DNA of 64,000 bases, taken from contig CAVOTD010000007.1 in assembly GCA_963698995.1 (NCBI GenBank), forward strand, positions 186,001 to 250,000. The letters are read 5' to 3'. The stretch is from AP-15 sp963698995. GTDB lineage: Bacteria; Pseudomonadota; Alphaproteobacteria; ATCC43930; CGMCC-115725. A program made the translations under genes and the position numbers. The notes under the pieces were generated by a model that was not told the DNA's origin, searched no databases, and was given only the letters and a program-made list of their open reading frames with translations. Every line of letters starts with the position of its first letter. Position 1 is the stretch's first letter. Positions 28,088 through 37,947 of the stretch are shown here, piece by piece.

Positions 28088-28747
28088 ATGACCTTGTTCG
28101 ACGCCGCCCGCACCCACATGATCGACAGCCAGATCCGACCGAATAAGGTCACCGACGATCGCGTGCTGGCAGCCTTTGCCAGCATTGCCCGCGAGTTGTT
28201 CGTTCCTGAGCAATTCCGGCAAGTCGCCTACACCGACGAGGATTTGCCGCTCGGCAGGGGGCGCTATCTGATGGAGCCGATGGTCGCCGCCCGGCTGCTG
28301 CAGGCGGCGGCGATCGAGCGTACCGATACCGCCTTAATCATCGGCGCCGGAACCGGGTACGAGGCAGCGCTCACCACAATTCTTGCGCGGAACGTTGTTG
28401 CACTCGAAGAAGATGCCGAGCTCGCGCGGCGAGCCCGAGCAGCTCTCGTCGAGCATGGCATCGCGGCGGTCAGCGTCGTGGAGGCCCCATTGCGCGAGGG
28501 GTATCGACCGCGAGCTCCGTTCGATGTGATCCTCTTCGGCGGAGCCGTCGCCGAGGTGCCGTCGGAGATCGTCTCGCAACTCGCCGAAGACGGCCGGCTT
28601 CTCGCCGTCGTCAAACCCGGAAACACAGTCGGCCGTGCTATCTTAACGAGACGGGCTGGCGGTGTGCTTGCGCGCCGCGTTATATTCGACGCCGCTACCC
28701 CGCTGTTGCCGGGCTTCCTGCCGAAGCCCGAATTCGTGTTCTGTTGA
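28088..28747 (+). CDS. pcm: Protein-L-isoaspartate O-methyltransferase
   Basis: SAM-dependent repair methyltransferase of 219 residues. The N-terminal helix MIDSQIRPNKVTDDRVLAAF, the RELFVPE segment and the GAGTGYEAAL SAM-binding loop (about residues 82-91) are those of the alphaproteobacterial PCMT group that precedes tolC. IGAGTGY replaces the more common IGTGSGY. Its position 23 nt before tolC matches that conserved arrangement. Confidence in the family is high; methylation of isoaspartate itself is inferred. Confidence 0.9.
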   Translation: MTLFDAARTHMIDSQIRPNKVTDDRVLAAFASIARELFVPEQFRQVAYTDEDLPLGRGRYLMEPMVAARLLQAAAIERTDTALIIGAGTGYEAALTTILARNVVALEEDAELARRARAALVEHGIAAVSVVEAPLREGYRPRAPFDVILFGGAVAEVPSEIVSQLAEDGRLLAVVKPGNTVGRAILTRRAGGVLARRVIFDAATPLLPGFLPKPEFVFC

Positions 28748-28770
28748 CGGCCTGATCTGGAGCGGATCGA

Positions 28771-30240
28771 ATGCCTGAGAGCCGGCACGCCGGTTTGACC
28801 CCCCCTCGCGCGGGCATCACCTGTTGGCGGCCGCTTCGCCAGTTGACCAGCCTCGCCTCGCTCGCCGGCCTCGCATTCATCTCTGTCGTGACTGCCGCGC
28901 GCGCGCAAACGCTGACCCAGGCACTCGCCGAAGCTTATAACAATAATCCTCAACTCCTCGCGCAACGGGCCTTGTTGCGGGCAACCGATGAGCAGGTTCC
29001 GCAAGCGCTGTCATTCTGGCGGCCCCAGGTCACCTTTACCGGCCAGGTCGGCATGGCAACCACATCGCTGGAGACCAAGCCGACGGACGCACAGCTCGCC
29101 GTCGGAAGAACGAGATCTGTCCTTCATGCGATCACCAGACCGGATGTGCTCCAATTCCAGGCAAACCAGCCGATTTACCGCGGCGGCCGGACCGAGGCGC
29201 AGACCAGGCAGGCGATTAATAGCGTAGAGTCGACAAGAGCGCAGACCCTGGCGGTTGAGACCACGGTGTTCCAAGCGGTCGCTCAGGCTTATCTCGACGT
29301 CGTTCGCGACCAGGCTCTGGTCGAAGTTCAACGCAACAACGTTGAAGTCCTCCGCAAACAGCTGGAGGCTACGCAGGATCGTTTCCGCGTCGGCGAAGTC
29401 ACCCGCACCGACGTGGCACAAGCCGAATCCTCGCTGGCGCAAGCCCAAGGCCAACTCGTTACGCAGCAAGGTCAGCTCGAGATAAGCCGGGCTGAATATG
29501 TGCGTGCGGTGGGGCATTCGCCCGGCAGGCTTATGTTGCCGAGGGAGCGTCCGGCGCTCCCCGCGACGCGCGAGGAGGTCATAAGCCTTGCCATGAACAA
29601 TAACTTCAGTGTGATCTCGGCGACGTTCGCCGAACTTGCCGCCCGTGACAACATCGACGTCGTGCGCGGCCAACTGTTGCCGCAGATCTCGGTCGTCGGC
29701 ACGCTCCTCCGCAGCTACGACCAATCCGCGAATTTTAAGGGCTCTTTGTCGAATTCCGCGCAGGTCTCGGCGCAACTGACGATGCCGCTCTATGAGGGGG
29801 GCGCGATCTATTCGCAAACCCGACAAGCCCAGCAAACCGTCGGTCAGCGGCGCAGCCAGGTCGACGATGCGCGCCGGGCCGCCGTCCAGACGGCTACCCA
29901 GTTCTGGTCAACCTTGGAAGCGGCCCGGGCCAGCATCTCGTCCTTTGCGGCGGCGGTCCGCGCGGCTCAGATCGCCCTCGAAGGGGTGCAGCAGGAGGCT
30001 TTGGTTGGCACGCGTACCGTGCTCGACGTTCTGATCCAGAACCAACAGCTGCTCACCACCCAGTCTCAGCTCGTCACCTCACAGCATGATGCCGCGCTCG
30101 CCGAGTTCAATCTGGCGGCCTCGGTCGGCCGGTTGATCGCACCCGAACTTCAACTCCCGGTAAAGCTCTACGACATGGAGAAGCACTATAAGGAGGTGAA
30201 GAACAAATGGATCGGCTTCCGCGGCGGCCTGTCCGAATGA
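28771..30240 (+). CDS. tolC: TolC family outer membrane efflux protein
   Basis: Outer-membrane channel-tunnel protein of 489 residues for type I secretion and multidrug efflux. A signal peptide ends near TAARAQT (about residue 46-48), giving a mature start TLTQALAEAYNNNPQL typical of TolC. Two structural repeats follow: TRPDVLQFQANQPIYRGGRTEAQTRQA near 120-150, and QLTMPLYEGGAIYSQTRQAQQ near 330-350. Helical coiled-coil regions lie between them. An inner-membrane partner is not encoded beside it, although the ABC exporter 8 kb upstream is one candidate. Confidence 0.94.
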   Translation: MPESRHAGLTPPRAGITCWRPLRQLTSLASLAGLAFISVVTAARAQTLTQALAEAYNNNPQLLAQRALLRATDEQVPQALSFWRPQVTFTGQVGMATTSLETKPTDAQLAVGRTRSVLHAITRPDVLQFQANQPIYRGGRTEAQTRQAINSVESTRAQTLAVETTVFQAVAQAYLDVVRDQALVEVQRNNVEVLRKQLEATQDRFRVGEVTRTDVAQAESSLAQAQGQLVTQQGQLEISRAEYVRAVGHSPGRLMLPRERPALPATREEVISLAMNNNFSVISATFAELAARDNIDVVRGQLLPQISVVGTLLRSYDQSANFKGSLSNSAQVSAQLTMPLYEGGAIYSQTRQAQQTVGQRRSQVDDARRAAVQTATQFWSTLEAARASISSFAAAVRAAQIALEGVQQEALVGTRTVLDVLIQNQQLLTTQSQLVTSQHDAALAEFNLAASVGRLIAPELQLPVKLYDMEKHYKEVKNKWIGFRGGLSE

Positions 30241-30325
30241 GTTGATTCGAGCCGCCGGTCCACTGGCAAATCCGGCTCGGCTTGCCTAGGTTAGGTCAAC
30301 TCTTCAGTCTTTATCGGTTGCCCTG

Positions 30326-30913
30326 ATGTCGGACAACGCCAAATCGCCGCCAGAGCCCTCAATGGAGGAGATCATTGCCTCCATCAGCCGGATCATTGCC
30401 GAGGATAAGAAACCGAGCGAACCGGTTCGTCCGACCGCGGCGGATGATGGCGATATTCTCGAGCTGACCGAGGCGGTCAATGACGACGGCTCGGTGCGGC
30501 GAGTGACGCCCGCCGCCGAGAACCCGAGCGCACCTCCTGCGAGGCTCGCACCGTCGCTCGATCCTTCACCGACAAACGCCCACGTCCCGGTCGAGCCTGA
30601 CCTGTCACAATCCAATCCAGGTCACGATCCTGGTATTGAGCCGATCCTCGGGCCCGGCCGCGAGCGCATCCTATCGTCGGCGAAATCAGGCGTCGCGGCT
30701 GCCGCTTTTGCCAAGCTCGGCGGATTGCCTCGCGAACGGCGCCGGGAGGGAGAGCTGCCACTCGGGGGAGCGGACCGTACGCTCGAGGATATCGTTCGCG
30801 ATATCTTGCGGCCCTTGCTCCAAACCTGGCTCGACGAACATCTTCCGGACATCGTCGAGCGACTGGTCCGCGACGAGATCGCCCGCGTTGTCGAGGAGGC
30901 GAGGCTGCGCTGA
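30326..30913 (+). CDS. popZ: PopZ/DUF2497 polar organising protein
   Basis: 195 residues with the three-part PopZ layout. The N-terminal helix SMEEIIASISRIIAED binds client proteins. A long acidic, proline-rich disordered linker spans about residues 30-130. The C-terminal oligomerisation helices are LEDIVRDILRPLLQTWLDEHLPDIVERLVRDEIARVVEEARLR-like (residues about 150-195). PopZ forms polar condensates that anchor the chromosome origin and signalling proteins in alphaproteobacteria. The place between tolC and valS is conserved. Confidence 0.92.
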   Translation: MSDNAKSPPEPSMEEIIASISRIIAEDKKPSEPVRPTAADDGDILELTEAVNDDGSVRRVTPAAENPSAPPARLAPSLDPSPTNAHVPVEPDLSQSNPGHDPGIEPILGPGRERILSSAKSGVAAAAFAKLGGLPRERRREGELPLGGADRTLEDIVRDILRPLLQTWLDEHLPDIVERLVRDEIARVVEEARLR

Positions 30914-31011
30914 ACCCGCCGCACGCCACGATCTCAATCGCCCGCCCGCGTCGCGCCAGCCTGAGCCGCGAAGGCTTTCCGGGCAACTACCCAGCCGAGG
31001 ACGGTTCAGCG

Positions 31012-33660
31012 ATGCCGGACAAGACCTATCAACCCGCTGCGATGGAGGCGCGGCGCTACGCCTTGTGGGAGCAGGCGGGGGCCTTCGCCGCCGACCCCGA
31101 CAGCAGCAAGCCGCCCTATACGATCATGATGCCGCCCCCGAACGTGACCGGGAGCCTGCATATGGGGCATGCCCTGACCTTCACCTTGCAGGATGTGCTG
31201 GTGCGTTACCAGCGCATGCGGGGCCGTGACGTGCTGTGGCAGCCCGGCACCGATCATGCCGGCATCGCCACCGAGATCGTCGTCGGCAATCAGCTAGTCG
31301 AACAAGGCACGACAAAGCGCGATATCGGCCGTGAGCAGTTCGTTGCGCGGGTGTGGGAATGGAAAGCCCAGTCGGGCGGCACGATCACCCGCCAGCTTCG
31401 GCGGCTCGGCGCCTCGCCCGATTGGCGCCGCGAGCGCTTTACGATGGACCCCGGGCTTGCCGCCGCGGTTCGCCGCGTCTTTGTCCAGCTTTACCGGGAA
31501 GGCCTGATCTACCGTGATCAGAGATTGGTCAATTGGGATCCGGCGATGCACACCGTGATCTCGGATCTCGAGGTCGACAGTCGCGAGACCAAGGGGTCCT
31601 TGTGGCATATCCGCTACCCGGTGGCTGAACTTCCCGGCCGGTTCATCACCGTTGCCACGACCCGGCCGGAGACGATGCTCGGCGATACCGGCGTTGCGGT
31701 CCATCCGAACGATCCGCGCTTTGCCGATCTCGTCGGAAAATCGGTGCGTCTGCCGCTGACCGACCGCCTGATCCCGATCGTTGCCGACGAATATGCCGAT
31801 CCACAGACCGGCAGTGGCGCGGTAAAGATCACTCCAGCCCACGATTTCGACGATTTCGAAGTCGGCCGGCGCCATGGTCTTGCGCTGATCAACATTTTCG
31901 ATCAGGACGCCCGCCTGACCGACGCAGTGCCGGCGCCCTACCGCGGTCTCGATCGCTTTGCAGCGCGCGCGAGAATTGTCGCCGACCTGGGGGCTGCCGA
32001 CCTCCTCGAGAAGGTCGAGGACCAAGTATCGATGGTGCCGCATCACGATCGCTCGGGGGTCGTGATCGAGCCCTGGCTGACCGACCAGTGGTATTGCGAT
32101 GCAGGGACGCTGGCCGCTCCGGCGCTTGCGGCCGTCGAGGACGGACGCACACGTTTCGTGCCGCGGCAGTGGGAGAACACGTATTTCGACTGGATGCGCA
32201 AGATCCAGCCCTGGTGCATTTCGCGGCAGCTCTGGTGGGGTCACCGGATCCCTGCATGGTACGCGCCGGATGGGGCAGTCTTCGTCGCCGAGACAGAGGA
32301 GGAAGCAGAGCAACAGGCCCGCGAAAAATACGGCGAGCCGGTCGAGTTGCGGCGTGACGAGGACGTCCTCGATACGTGGTTTTCCGCGGCGCTATGGCCG
32401 TTCTCGACGCTGGGTTGGCCCGAACCGACCCGGGAGCTCGCCCGCTATTATGCAACCGACGATCTCGTCACCGGCTTCGACATCATCTTTTTCTGGGTCG
32501 CCAGGATGATGATGATGGGGTTGCACTTTATGGGGGATGTTCCGTTTCGCACCGTCTACATCCACGCCTTGGTGCGCGACGGACGCGGCCAGAAAATGTC
32601 GAAATCGCGCGGCAACATCATCGATCCGTTGGAGCTGATCGACCGCTACGGCTGCGATGCGCTGCGCTTTACCCTGGCGGCGCTGGCGGCACCCGGCCGC
32701 GACATCAAGCTCGCCGAGAGCCGCGTCGAAGGGTACCGCAACTTCGCGACCAAGCTGTGGAATGCGGCGCGCTATGCAGAGATGAACGGTTGCGCGCTGG
32801 TTCCCGGCTTCGCTCCGGCGAACTGCCGGCTCACCGTCAACCGCTGGGCAACCGCGGCAACGGCCGATTGCGCGGCGGCGGTGACGGCCGCTCTCGAGAC
32901 CTATCGTTTCGACGAGGCGGCGAGCCGGTTGTACCATTTCTTGTGGGGCACATTCTGCGATTGGTACCTCGAGTTCACAAAGCCGATCCTGCAAGGTGAA
33001 GACGCGGCCGCCAGGGCCGAGACACAGGCCGCGACGGCGTGGATTTTGCGGCAGATCGTCTATCTGCTGCATCCTTTCATGCCCTTTATAACCGAGGAAA
33101 TATGGGAGCATCTCGCAGGCGAGGCGGCGGGAATGCTGATCACCGCTCAATGGCCGGAGCTTGCTCGCGACAGCGGCGATCCTGATGCCTCGGCCGAGAT
33201 GGAGTGGGTCGTGCAGGCGATTTACACTGTCCGCGCGCTTCGGGCCGAAATGAACGTCCCGCCGGCGGCGCGCATACCACTTTATCTGAAAGACGTAGAG
33301 CCTCGAGCGGCGCAACGCATCGAGCATCATCGCGAGCACTTCGTTCGCCTTGCCAGGGTAGAGCGGTTCGAGCCCGTAGCCGAAATTCCTGCCGGCGGGG
33401 TTCCCGTAATGATCGAAGGCGCGACTTTGATCCTCGGCCTCGGAGAAGTCGTCGATCTCGCTCGCGAAAGGGAGCGGCTGGGCAAGGAAATCGGCAAGCT
33501 CGATGCGGAGTTGGCCAAAATTACCGCCAAGCTCGACAACCCCAACTTTCTCGCCAAGGCCAAGGCGGAGGTCGTCGAGGAGCAGCGGGAGCGTGAAGCC
33601 GACGCCATTCGCAGTCGCGGCCGGTTAAAATGGGCTTACGACCGACTGCCAGCAATCTAA
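31012..33660 (+). CDS. valS: Valyl-tRNA synthetase
   Basis: Class Ia synthetase of 882 residues charging tRNA-Val. The HIGH-type motif is PPPNVTGSLHMGHAL (residues about 40-54), and KMSKSRGN (about 525) is the second ATP-binding signature. The CP1 editing domain is present (TTRPETMLGDTGVAVHP; HDFDDFEVG). The C-terminal coiled coil (ERLGKEIGKLDAELAKITAKL) is typical of ValRS. The stop overlaps the next start as TAATG. Confidence 0.97.
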   Translation: MPDKTYQPAAMEARRYALWEQAGAFAADPDSSKPPYTIMMPPPNVTGSLHMGHALTFTLQDVLVRYQRMRGRDVLWQPGTDHAGIATEIVVGNQLVEQGTTKRDIGREQFVARVWEWKAQSGGTITRQLRRLGASPDWRRERFTMDPGLAAAVRRVFVQLYREGLIYRDQRLVNWDPAMHTVISDLEVDSRETKGSLWHIRYPVAELPGRFITVATTRPETMLGDTGVAVHPNDPRFADLVGKSVRLPLTDRLIPIVADEYADPQTGSGAVKITPAHDFDDFEVGRRHGLALINIFDQDARLTDAVPAPYRGLDRFAARARIVADLGAADLLEKVEDQVSMVPHHDRSGVVIEPWLTDQWYCDAGTLAAPALAAVEDGRTRFVPRQWENTYFDWMRKIQPWCISRQLWWGHRIPAWYAPDGAVFVAETEEEAEQQAREKYGEPVELRRDEDVLDTWFSAALWPFSTLGWPEPTRELARYYATDDLVTGFDIIFFWVARMMMMGLHFMGDVPFRTVYIHALVRDGRGQKMSKSRGNIIDPLELIDRYGCDALRFTLAALAAPGRDIKLAESRVEGYRNFATKLWNAARYAEMNGCALVPGFAPANCRLTVNRWATAATADCAAAVTAALETYRFDEAASRLYHFLWGTFCDWYLEFTKPILQGEDAAARAETQAATAWILRQIVYLLHPFMPFITEEIWEHLAGEAAGMLITAQWPELARDSGDPDASAEMEWVVQAIYTVRALRAEMNVPPAARIPLYLKDVEPRAAQRIEHHREHFVRLARVERFEPVAEIPAGGVPVMIEGATLILGLGEVVDLARERERLGKEIGKLDAELAKITAKLDNPNFLAKAKAEVVEEQREREADAIRSRGRLKWAYDRLPAI

Positions 33661-34712
33661 TGGCGCAGCCTCGGTTGTTGGACGGAGAAGATCTGATCGC
33701 CGCCGGGCTGGTCGAGCCCGGTCGGCTAGAGGAGATCCAGCGGGTTGCCGAAGAGTTTACCGTTGCCCTGACCGGGGATATGGCGGCTCTGATCGATGCG
33801 AGCGATCTGACTGACCCGATCGCGGCCCAATTTGTGCCGTCAGCAGCCGAGCTCACCACTGCGCCCGAAGAACGGGCCGATCCGATAGGCGACGAGCGCT
33901 GGTCGCCGGTGCCCGGCATTGTCCACCGCCATCCCGATCGCGTGCTGTTGAAGCCGACGCTGATATGTCCGGTCTATTGCCGCTTTTGCTTCCGTCGCGA
34001 GGTCGTCGGCAAAAAAGCTGCGATGCTCGATCGGGCGGCACTCGAAAACGCTTTCGATTACATCCGTCAGCATACGGAAATCTGGGAAGTGATCATTACC
34101 GGCGGCGACCCGTTCCTGTTGGCGCCGCGCCGGCTTGGCGAGCTCGTGTGCGCCCTCGACCAGATGCCGCATGTCCGTGTGATCCGGTTTCATACCCGGG
34201 TTCCGGTTGTCGACCCGCGCCGTGTCAGTCCCGCGCTCGTCGCGGCGCTCGGCGCGGAGAAGGCGGTCTATGTGGTGATCCATGCCAACCACCCGCGCGA
34301 GCTCACCGCACAAATGCGCGAGGCGGTTCTGCGGCTGACCCGTGCTGGCATACCCTTGCTGTCGCAAACCGTCCTGCTGCGCGGCGTCAACGACAATTCG
34401 TCGGTGCTGGAAGCGCTGTTCCGCGGCCTCGTCGCAATGCGCGTCAAGCCATATTATCTGCATCATGCCGATCTGGCCCGCGGCACGTCGCATTTTCGCA
34501 GCGGCATCGCGGTCGGCCAACGCCTCGTGGGCGCGCTTCGCGGCCGCGTGTCCGGCCTCTGCCAGCCGACCTATGTGCTGGACATCCCCGGCGGCTACGG
34601 CAAAGTGTCGATCGCGTTGTGCGCGGTTGCGCCAAGCGGCTCCTCCCGCGAATGGATTGTCGAGGACAGCGCCGGCGTGCAACACGCCTATCCGCCGGAC
34701 CCCGAGCCCTAG
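33660..34712 (+). CDS. Radical SAM lysine 2,3-aminomutase-like protein (EpmB-like)
   Basis: 350-residue radical SAM enzyme with cluster motif CPVYCRFCFRR (CxxxCxxC, about residues 102-112), VIITGGDPFLL and RFHTRVPVVDP, all typical of lysine 2,3-aminomutases. The short form matches EpmB, which makes (R)-beta-lysine for elongation factor P, rather than the longer fermentative KamA. PLP-binding lysine is expected in DIPGGYGK near residue 308. ATG 33660 is chosen because it overlaps the valS stop; an ATG ten codons upstream is inside valS. Neither epmA nor efp is in the window. Confidence 0.85.
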   Translation: MAQPRLLDGEDLIAAGLVEPGRLEEIQRVAEEFTVALTGDMAALIDASDLTDPIAAQFVPSAAELTTAPEERADPIGDERWSPVPGIVHRHPDRVLLKPTLICPVYCRFCFRREVVGKKAAMLDRAALENAFDYIRQHTEIWEVIITGGDPFLLAPRRLGELVCALDQMPHVRVIRFHTRVPVVDPRRVSPALVAALGAEKAVYVVIHANHPRELTAQMREAVLRLTRAGIPLLSQTVLLRGVNDNSSVLEALFRGLVAMRVKPYYLHHADLARGTSHFRSGIAVGQRLVGALRGRVSGLCQPTYVLDIPGGYGKVSIALCAVAPSGSSREWIVEDSAGVQHAYPPDPEP

Positions 34713-34754
34713 GACTCGAGCGACAAGCGCTGGAGGTGCTGAGAAAGGCCTGTC

Positions 34755-36473
34755 GTGGTAGCGCTGGACGTTCCGGCCATGATTATCGTCGGCGGCGGAG
34801 CGATCGCGCTCAGTACGGCACAGGAGATCTGCGCGCTCCAGGGACATCGGGTCGTTGTGCTGTGGCGCAGGGACCCCGACCTTGAGCGTGCGGTCGAAGC
34901 CGTAGGCGCCCTCTTCGTCGCCGCCTCCCGACCGGATAGCAGCGAGGGGCTCGATCGCGCCGGCGTGCGCCGCGCTATCACGATTTTGGCGTTGTCGCCC
35001 GACGACCATCTCAATCTGCACGCCGCGCTCCTCGCCCGCGACGCCAATCCGCACATCCGCATTGTGCTGCGCCAATTCAACCGGACTCTCGCGCCTAAGA
35101 TCGAGCAGAACTTGGCGAATTGCTCGGTTCTGTCGCTCGCCTGGCATTCGGCCGCGACTTATGCCGCTGCCGCTATCGACCCGTCCTGCTTTCGCGGACT
35201 GCAATTTCCCGAGCCGGACGGTCCACTTACCGGCTTCGCCACCCGAATCGCCGAAGATTGCGGGGTCGGCGGAACCAGCCTGGAGCAGGCAGAGAGACTA
35301 CTGGCCGCCCGAATTATTGCCGTCGACGGCGCGACCAAATTCCCTCGGGACGGGCTTCTCTCAGACCAAGCGACGCTTGTCGTCTATGGTGAGATCGCCA
35401 GCCTGCAAAGCAGCATTTCCCGCCGATCGGCCACTCGGGCGTCGCCTGCGATCGGCCGCAAATTGTGGTCGGTGCTTAGTCGCAAACGGCAGCGTCCGCC
35501 CCGGCTTAATCCGATCCTGGCCCGGCTCGCCGTGGCGACGCTGTGCGTCTTCCTGGCTGGCACCTGGTACTTCCACGAAGTTCTTGGAGGTGATTGGCTG
35601 GATGCCGTCTACTTCGTGGTTACGACCATGACGACCACCGGTTATGGCGATGTAACGCCCGACCGGAGCCATCCTGTCGACATTATCGCCGCCATGCTGT
35701 TGATGCTGTCCGGCATCACCTTGACGGGCCTCTTCATTGCATTCGGGGCTTCGCTGCTGACGCGGGTGCAGTGGGTCACGATGCAGGGATTGCGGCCCGT
35801 GCACCGCAGAGGACACATCGTCGTTTGCGGGGCCGGTAGCATCGGCTCTGGGGTCATCGACCTGCTGCTCGCGCTCGACAAGCGGCTGGTGGTGGTCGAG
35901 CTGAACCCCGATACGACCATTGTCGAGAAAGCGCGTGAGCAGCACTTTGATCTGCTGACCGGAGATGCGAGCCTGGACGCGGCGCTCGATCTTTGCAACC
36001 TCGAGGCCGCACACAGTCTCATTGCGTTGACCAATGTCGATACATTGAACCTCGAGATCGCACTCGGCGCACGCGCCCGCAATCCGACAATGCCGATTGT
36101 GTTGAGGATCGCCGAGGCGACCTTTGCCGAGTCGATCGCCCGACATTTCGATTTCGAGACCACGTTTTCGGCTGCTGCCCTCGCGGCTCCCGCTTTCGTT
36201 GGCTTATCAAGGTTTTCCGGATCGCGTGGACGCGTAGCGTTCGCAGGCCAGGAGTTTGCGGTCGGCGAGCTGACGATCGACGAAGATTCCCGGCGTGATC
36301 GAGCCCCGACGACCATCCCGCTAGCAGTGGCGCGGCAGAACGAACTGGCAATTGCGCATGATTTCGAGGAACTCGGCGACGGCGACCGGGTTCTGGCCCT
36401 CGCGCCGCGCGCGCCGTTGAAGGAGCGAGAAGACACCCTCGCCGCCGCGGCAGAACGGTTTCACATCGAATGA
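34755..36473 (+). CDS. Double-RCK potassium channel
   Basis: 572 residues with an unusual order: an N-terminal RCK/TrkA-N-like domain (about 1-215, IIVGGGAIALS), then a two-helix pore (about 255-340), then a second TrkA-N domain (about 350-480, IVVCGAGSIGSG) and a C-terminal TrkA-C-like part. The pore has the K+ selectivity filter TTGYGD at about residue 295. The second domain keeps GxGxxG and a ligand acidic residue (VVELN), so NAD(H) or a nucleotide is a likely ligand. It would be an inner-membrane gated K+ channel. GTG 34755 follows a GAGAAAGG site. Most bacterial channels of this type have only the C-terminal RCK. Confidence 0.85.
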   Translation: MVALDVPAMIIVGGGAIALSTAQEICALQGHRVVVLWRRDPDLERAVEAVGALFVAASRPDSSEGLDRAGVRRAITILALSPDDHLNLHAALLARDANPHIRIVLRQFNRTLAPKIEQNLANCSVLSLAWHSAATYAAAAIDPSCFRGLQFPEPDGPLTGFATRIAEDCGVGGTSLEQAERLLAARIIAVDGATKFPRDGLLSDQATLVVYGEIASLQSSISRRSATRASPAIGRKLWSVLSRKRQRPPRLNPILARLAVATLCVFLAGTWYFHEVLGGDWLDAVYFVVTTMTTTGYGDVTPDRSHPVDIIAAMLLMLSGITLTGLFIAFGASLLTRVQWVTMQGLRPVHRRGHIVVCGAGSIGSGVIDLLLALDKRLVVVELNPDTTIVEKAREQHFDLLTGDASLDAALDLCNLEAAHSLIALTNVDTLNLEIALGARARNPTMPIVLRIAEATFAESIARHFDFETTFSAAALAAPAFVGLSRFSGSRGRVAFAGQEFAVGELTIDEDSRRDRAPTTIPLAVARQNELAIAHDFEELGDGDRVLALAPRAPLKEREDTLAAAAERFHIE

Positions 36474-36638
36474 GAAGGCGCACCCTCGCCAACATTTCGG
36501 TGATAGCGGCTGGGATTGGTCGCTCGGTGGGACGATCACGCCGCCGCATCCCGACGACACCGGGCGCAACGACTCGGGCGCGCTGAGGCGATCAAATCTC
36601 GCAGGCAAACCTGCCGCTCGAACCAGGCAGGCGGTCGT

Positions 36639-37409
36639 CTAAACCGCGAGCTCGCACCAGATTGGCGTGTGATCCGACGCGCGGTCCTTGGCCCGTGGTT
36701 TTTTGTCGATCTCGCAGGCCGCGACCCTGTCGGCAGCGTGCGGCGACAGCAACAGGTGGTCAATCCGCAATCCCTCGTCGCGATGCCAGCGGCCGGCCTG
36801 GTAATCCCAGAACGTGTAGCGGTGCGGCTCGCGGTGAAAAATGCGGTAGGCGTCGCTTAGCCCGAGGTGAAGGAGGGCGCGAAAACGCGAACGCGCTTCG
36901 AGCCGGCACAGCGCATCGTCGCGAAATGCTACCGGGTCGTAAACATCCTCGTCGGTTGGGCAGATATTATAGTCGCCAGCCAGCACGAACGGTATCTCCT
37001 GCCGTAATAGTCCACGGGCGTGCTCGATCAACCGCTCCATCCAGGCGAGCTTGTAGGTGAATTTTTCGGTCCCGACGGGGTTGCCGTTCGGCAGATAGAC
37101 CGAGGCGACACGAACCTCGCCAAAAGCCGCCTCGATGTAGCGCGGCTGGTCGTCGTCGTCACAGCCGCGTAATCCGACAACAAGCTGGTCTGCCGGACGT
37201 TTCGAGAGCAATGCCACTCCGTTATAGGCGCGTTGCCCGATCGCCTCGACTTGGTATCCGAGGCCATTGACTTCGAGCATCGGAAAATCCGCAGCCAGGC
37301 ATTTGGTTTCCTGAAGGCACATAACGTCGGGTTGGGCGTCTTCGAGGAAAGCGAGGAGATGCGGCAGTCGTGCCTTTACCGAATTGACATTCCAGCTGGC
37401 AATTTTCAT
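36639..37409 (-). CDS. xthA: Exodeoxyribonuclease III
   Basis: AP endonuclease/3'-5' exonuclease of 256 residues acting in base-excision repair. It has the N-terminal MKIASWNVNSVKARL, metal ligand LQETK (about residues 34-38), GDYNICPTDEDVYDP, and the terminal RIDHLLLSP and SDHTPIWCEL with the catalytic Asp-His pair. The gene converges with the K+ channel gene across a 165-nt spacer with no ORF. It may work with the family-5 uracil-DNA glycosylase encoded elsewhere in the window. Confidence 0.96.
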   Translation of the reverse strand: MKIASWNVNSVKARLPHLLAFLEDAQPDVMCLQETKCLAADFPMLEVNGLGYQVEAIGQRAYNGVALLSKRPADQLVVGLRGCDDDDQPRYIEAAFGEVRVASVYLPNGNPVGTEKFTYKLAWMERLIEHARGLLRQEIPFVLAGDYNICPTDEDVYDPVAFRDDALCRLEARSRFRALLHLGLSDAYRIFHREPHRYTFWDYQAGRWHRDEGLRIDHLLLSPHAADRVAACEIDKKPRAKDRASDHTPIWCELAV

Positions 37410-37473
37410 CAGTTGGCCGCGCTCGTAAAAAATCCCGGATACCTAAGCTCTGCCCTCTGTATATGGAGCAAGC

Positions 37474-37932
37474 TCAGTCCCGGTGGTAGGGATGACCGGC
37501 GAGGATCTGCTGAGCGCGATAGAGCTGTTCGAGCAGCATGCCGCGAACGAGCAGATGCGGCCAAGTCAAGGGACCGAACGACCAGGTCGCGGCGGCGCGT
37601 TCGAGTACTGTGCCGTCGAGACCGTCGGCGCCGCCGATTGCGAAGGCGAGCTCAGGCAGACCTTGGTCGCGCCAGACTGCGATGCGATCGGCGAGGGCGC
37701 GGCTCGGCCACGCGGTGCCGCGCTCGTCGAGGGCTACGAGCGGGCAGCGCAGCGGTAACGCGGCGAGGATCAGCTCAGCTTCGCGCTTTTTTTGCGTGAC
37801 TACCGGCAAGCGGCGCCGCTCTTCGAGCTCGACGATCGTTGGTGGCGGCACAATCCTGGCAGCATAAAGCGTCTGCAGTTCCTTGAGTGGCCCGCTGCGC
37901 AGCTTGCCGGTGACGAGGAGGCGGAAGCGTAT
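37474..37932 (-). CDS. rlmH: 23S rRNA pseudouridine-1915 N3-methyltransferase RlmH (start codon unclear)
   Basis: SPOUT methyltransferase acting on helix 69 of 23S rRNA. The C-terminal half is intact: FAIGGADGLDG knot motif, LTWPHLLVRGMLLEQLYRAQQI, ending GHPYHRD as in essentially all RlmH. Homologous sequence (RFRLLVTGKLRSGPLKELQTLYAARI) continues upstream of the first standard start (GTG 37851) to ATA at 37932, 15 nt after the rsfS stop. Using ATA gives 152 residues, close to the family's ~155. ATG miscalled as ATA, or a real ATA start, are the options. Starting at GTG 37851 would remove strand 1. Confidence 0.85.
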   Translation of the reverse strand: MRFRLLVTGKLRSGPLKELQTLYAARIVPPPTIVELEERRRLPVVTQKKREAELILAALPLRCPLVALDERGTAWPSRALADRIAVWRDQGLPELAFAIGGADGLDGTVLERAAATWSFGPLTWPHLLVRGMLLEQLYRAQQILAGHPYHRD

Positions 37933-37947
37933 CGGCGGCGTCCCGAA

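Noticed and set aside
36600..36615. Small GCAGG-CAAA-CCTGC hairpin between convergent genes
   Set aside because: Stem is five base pairs with no T-run on either side; not enough for a terminator call.
37432..37445. T-run after rlmH as terminator
   Set aside because: No stable stem lies before it.
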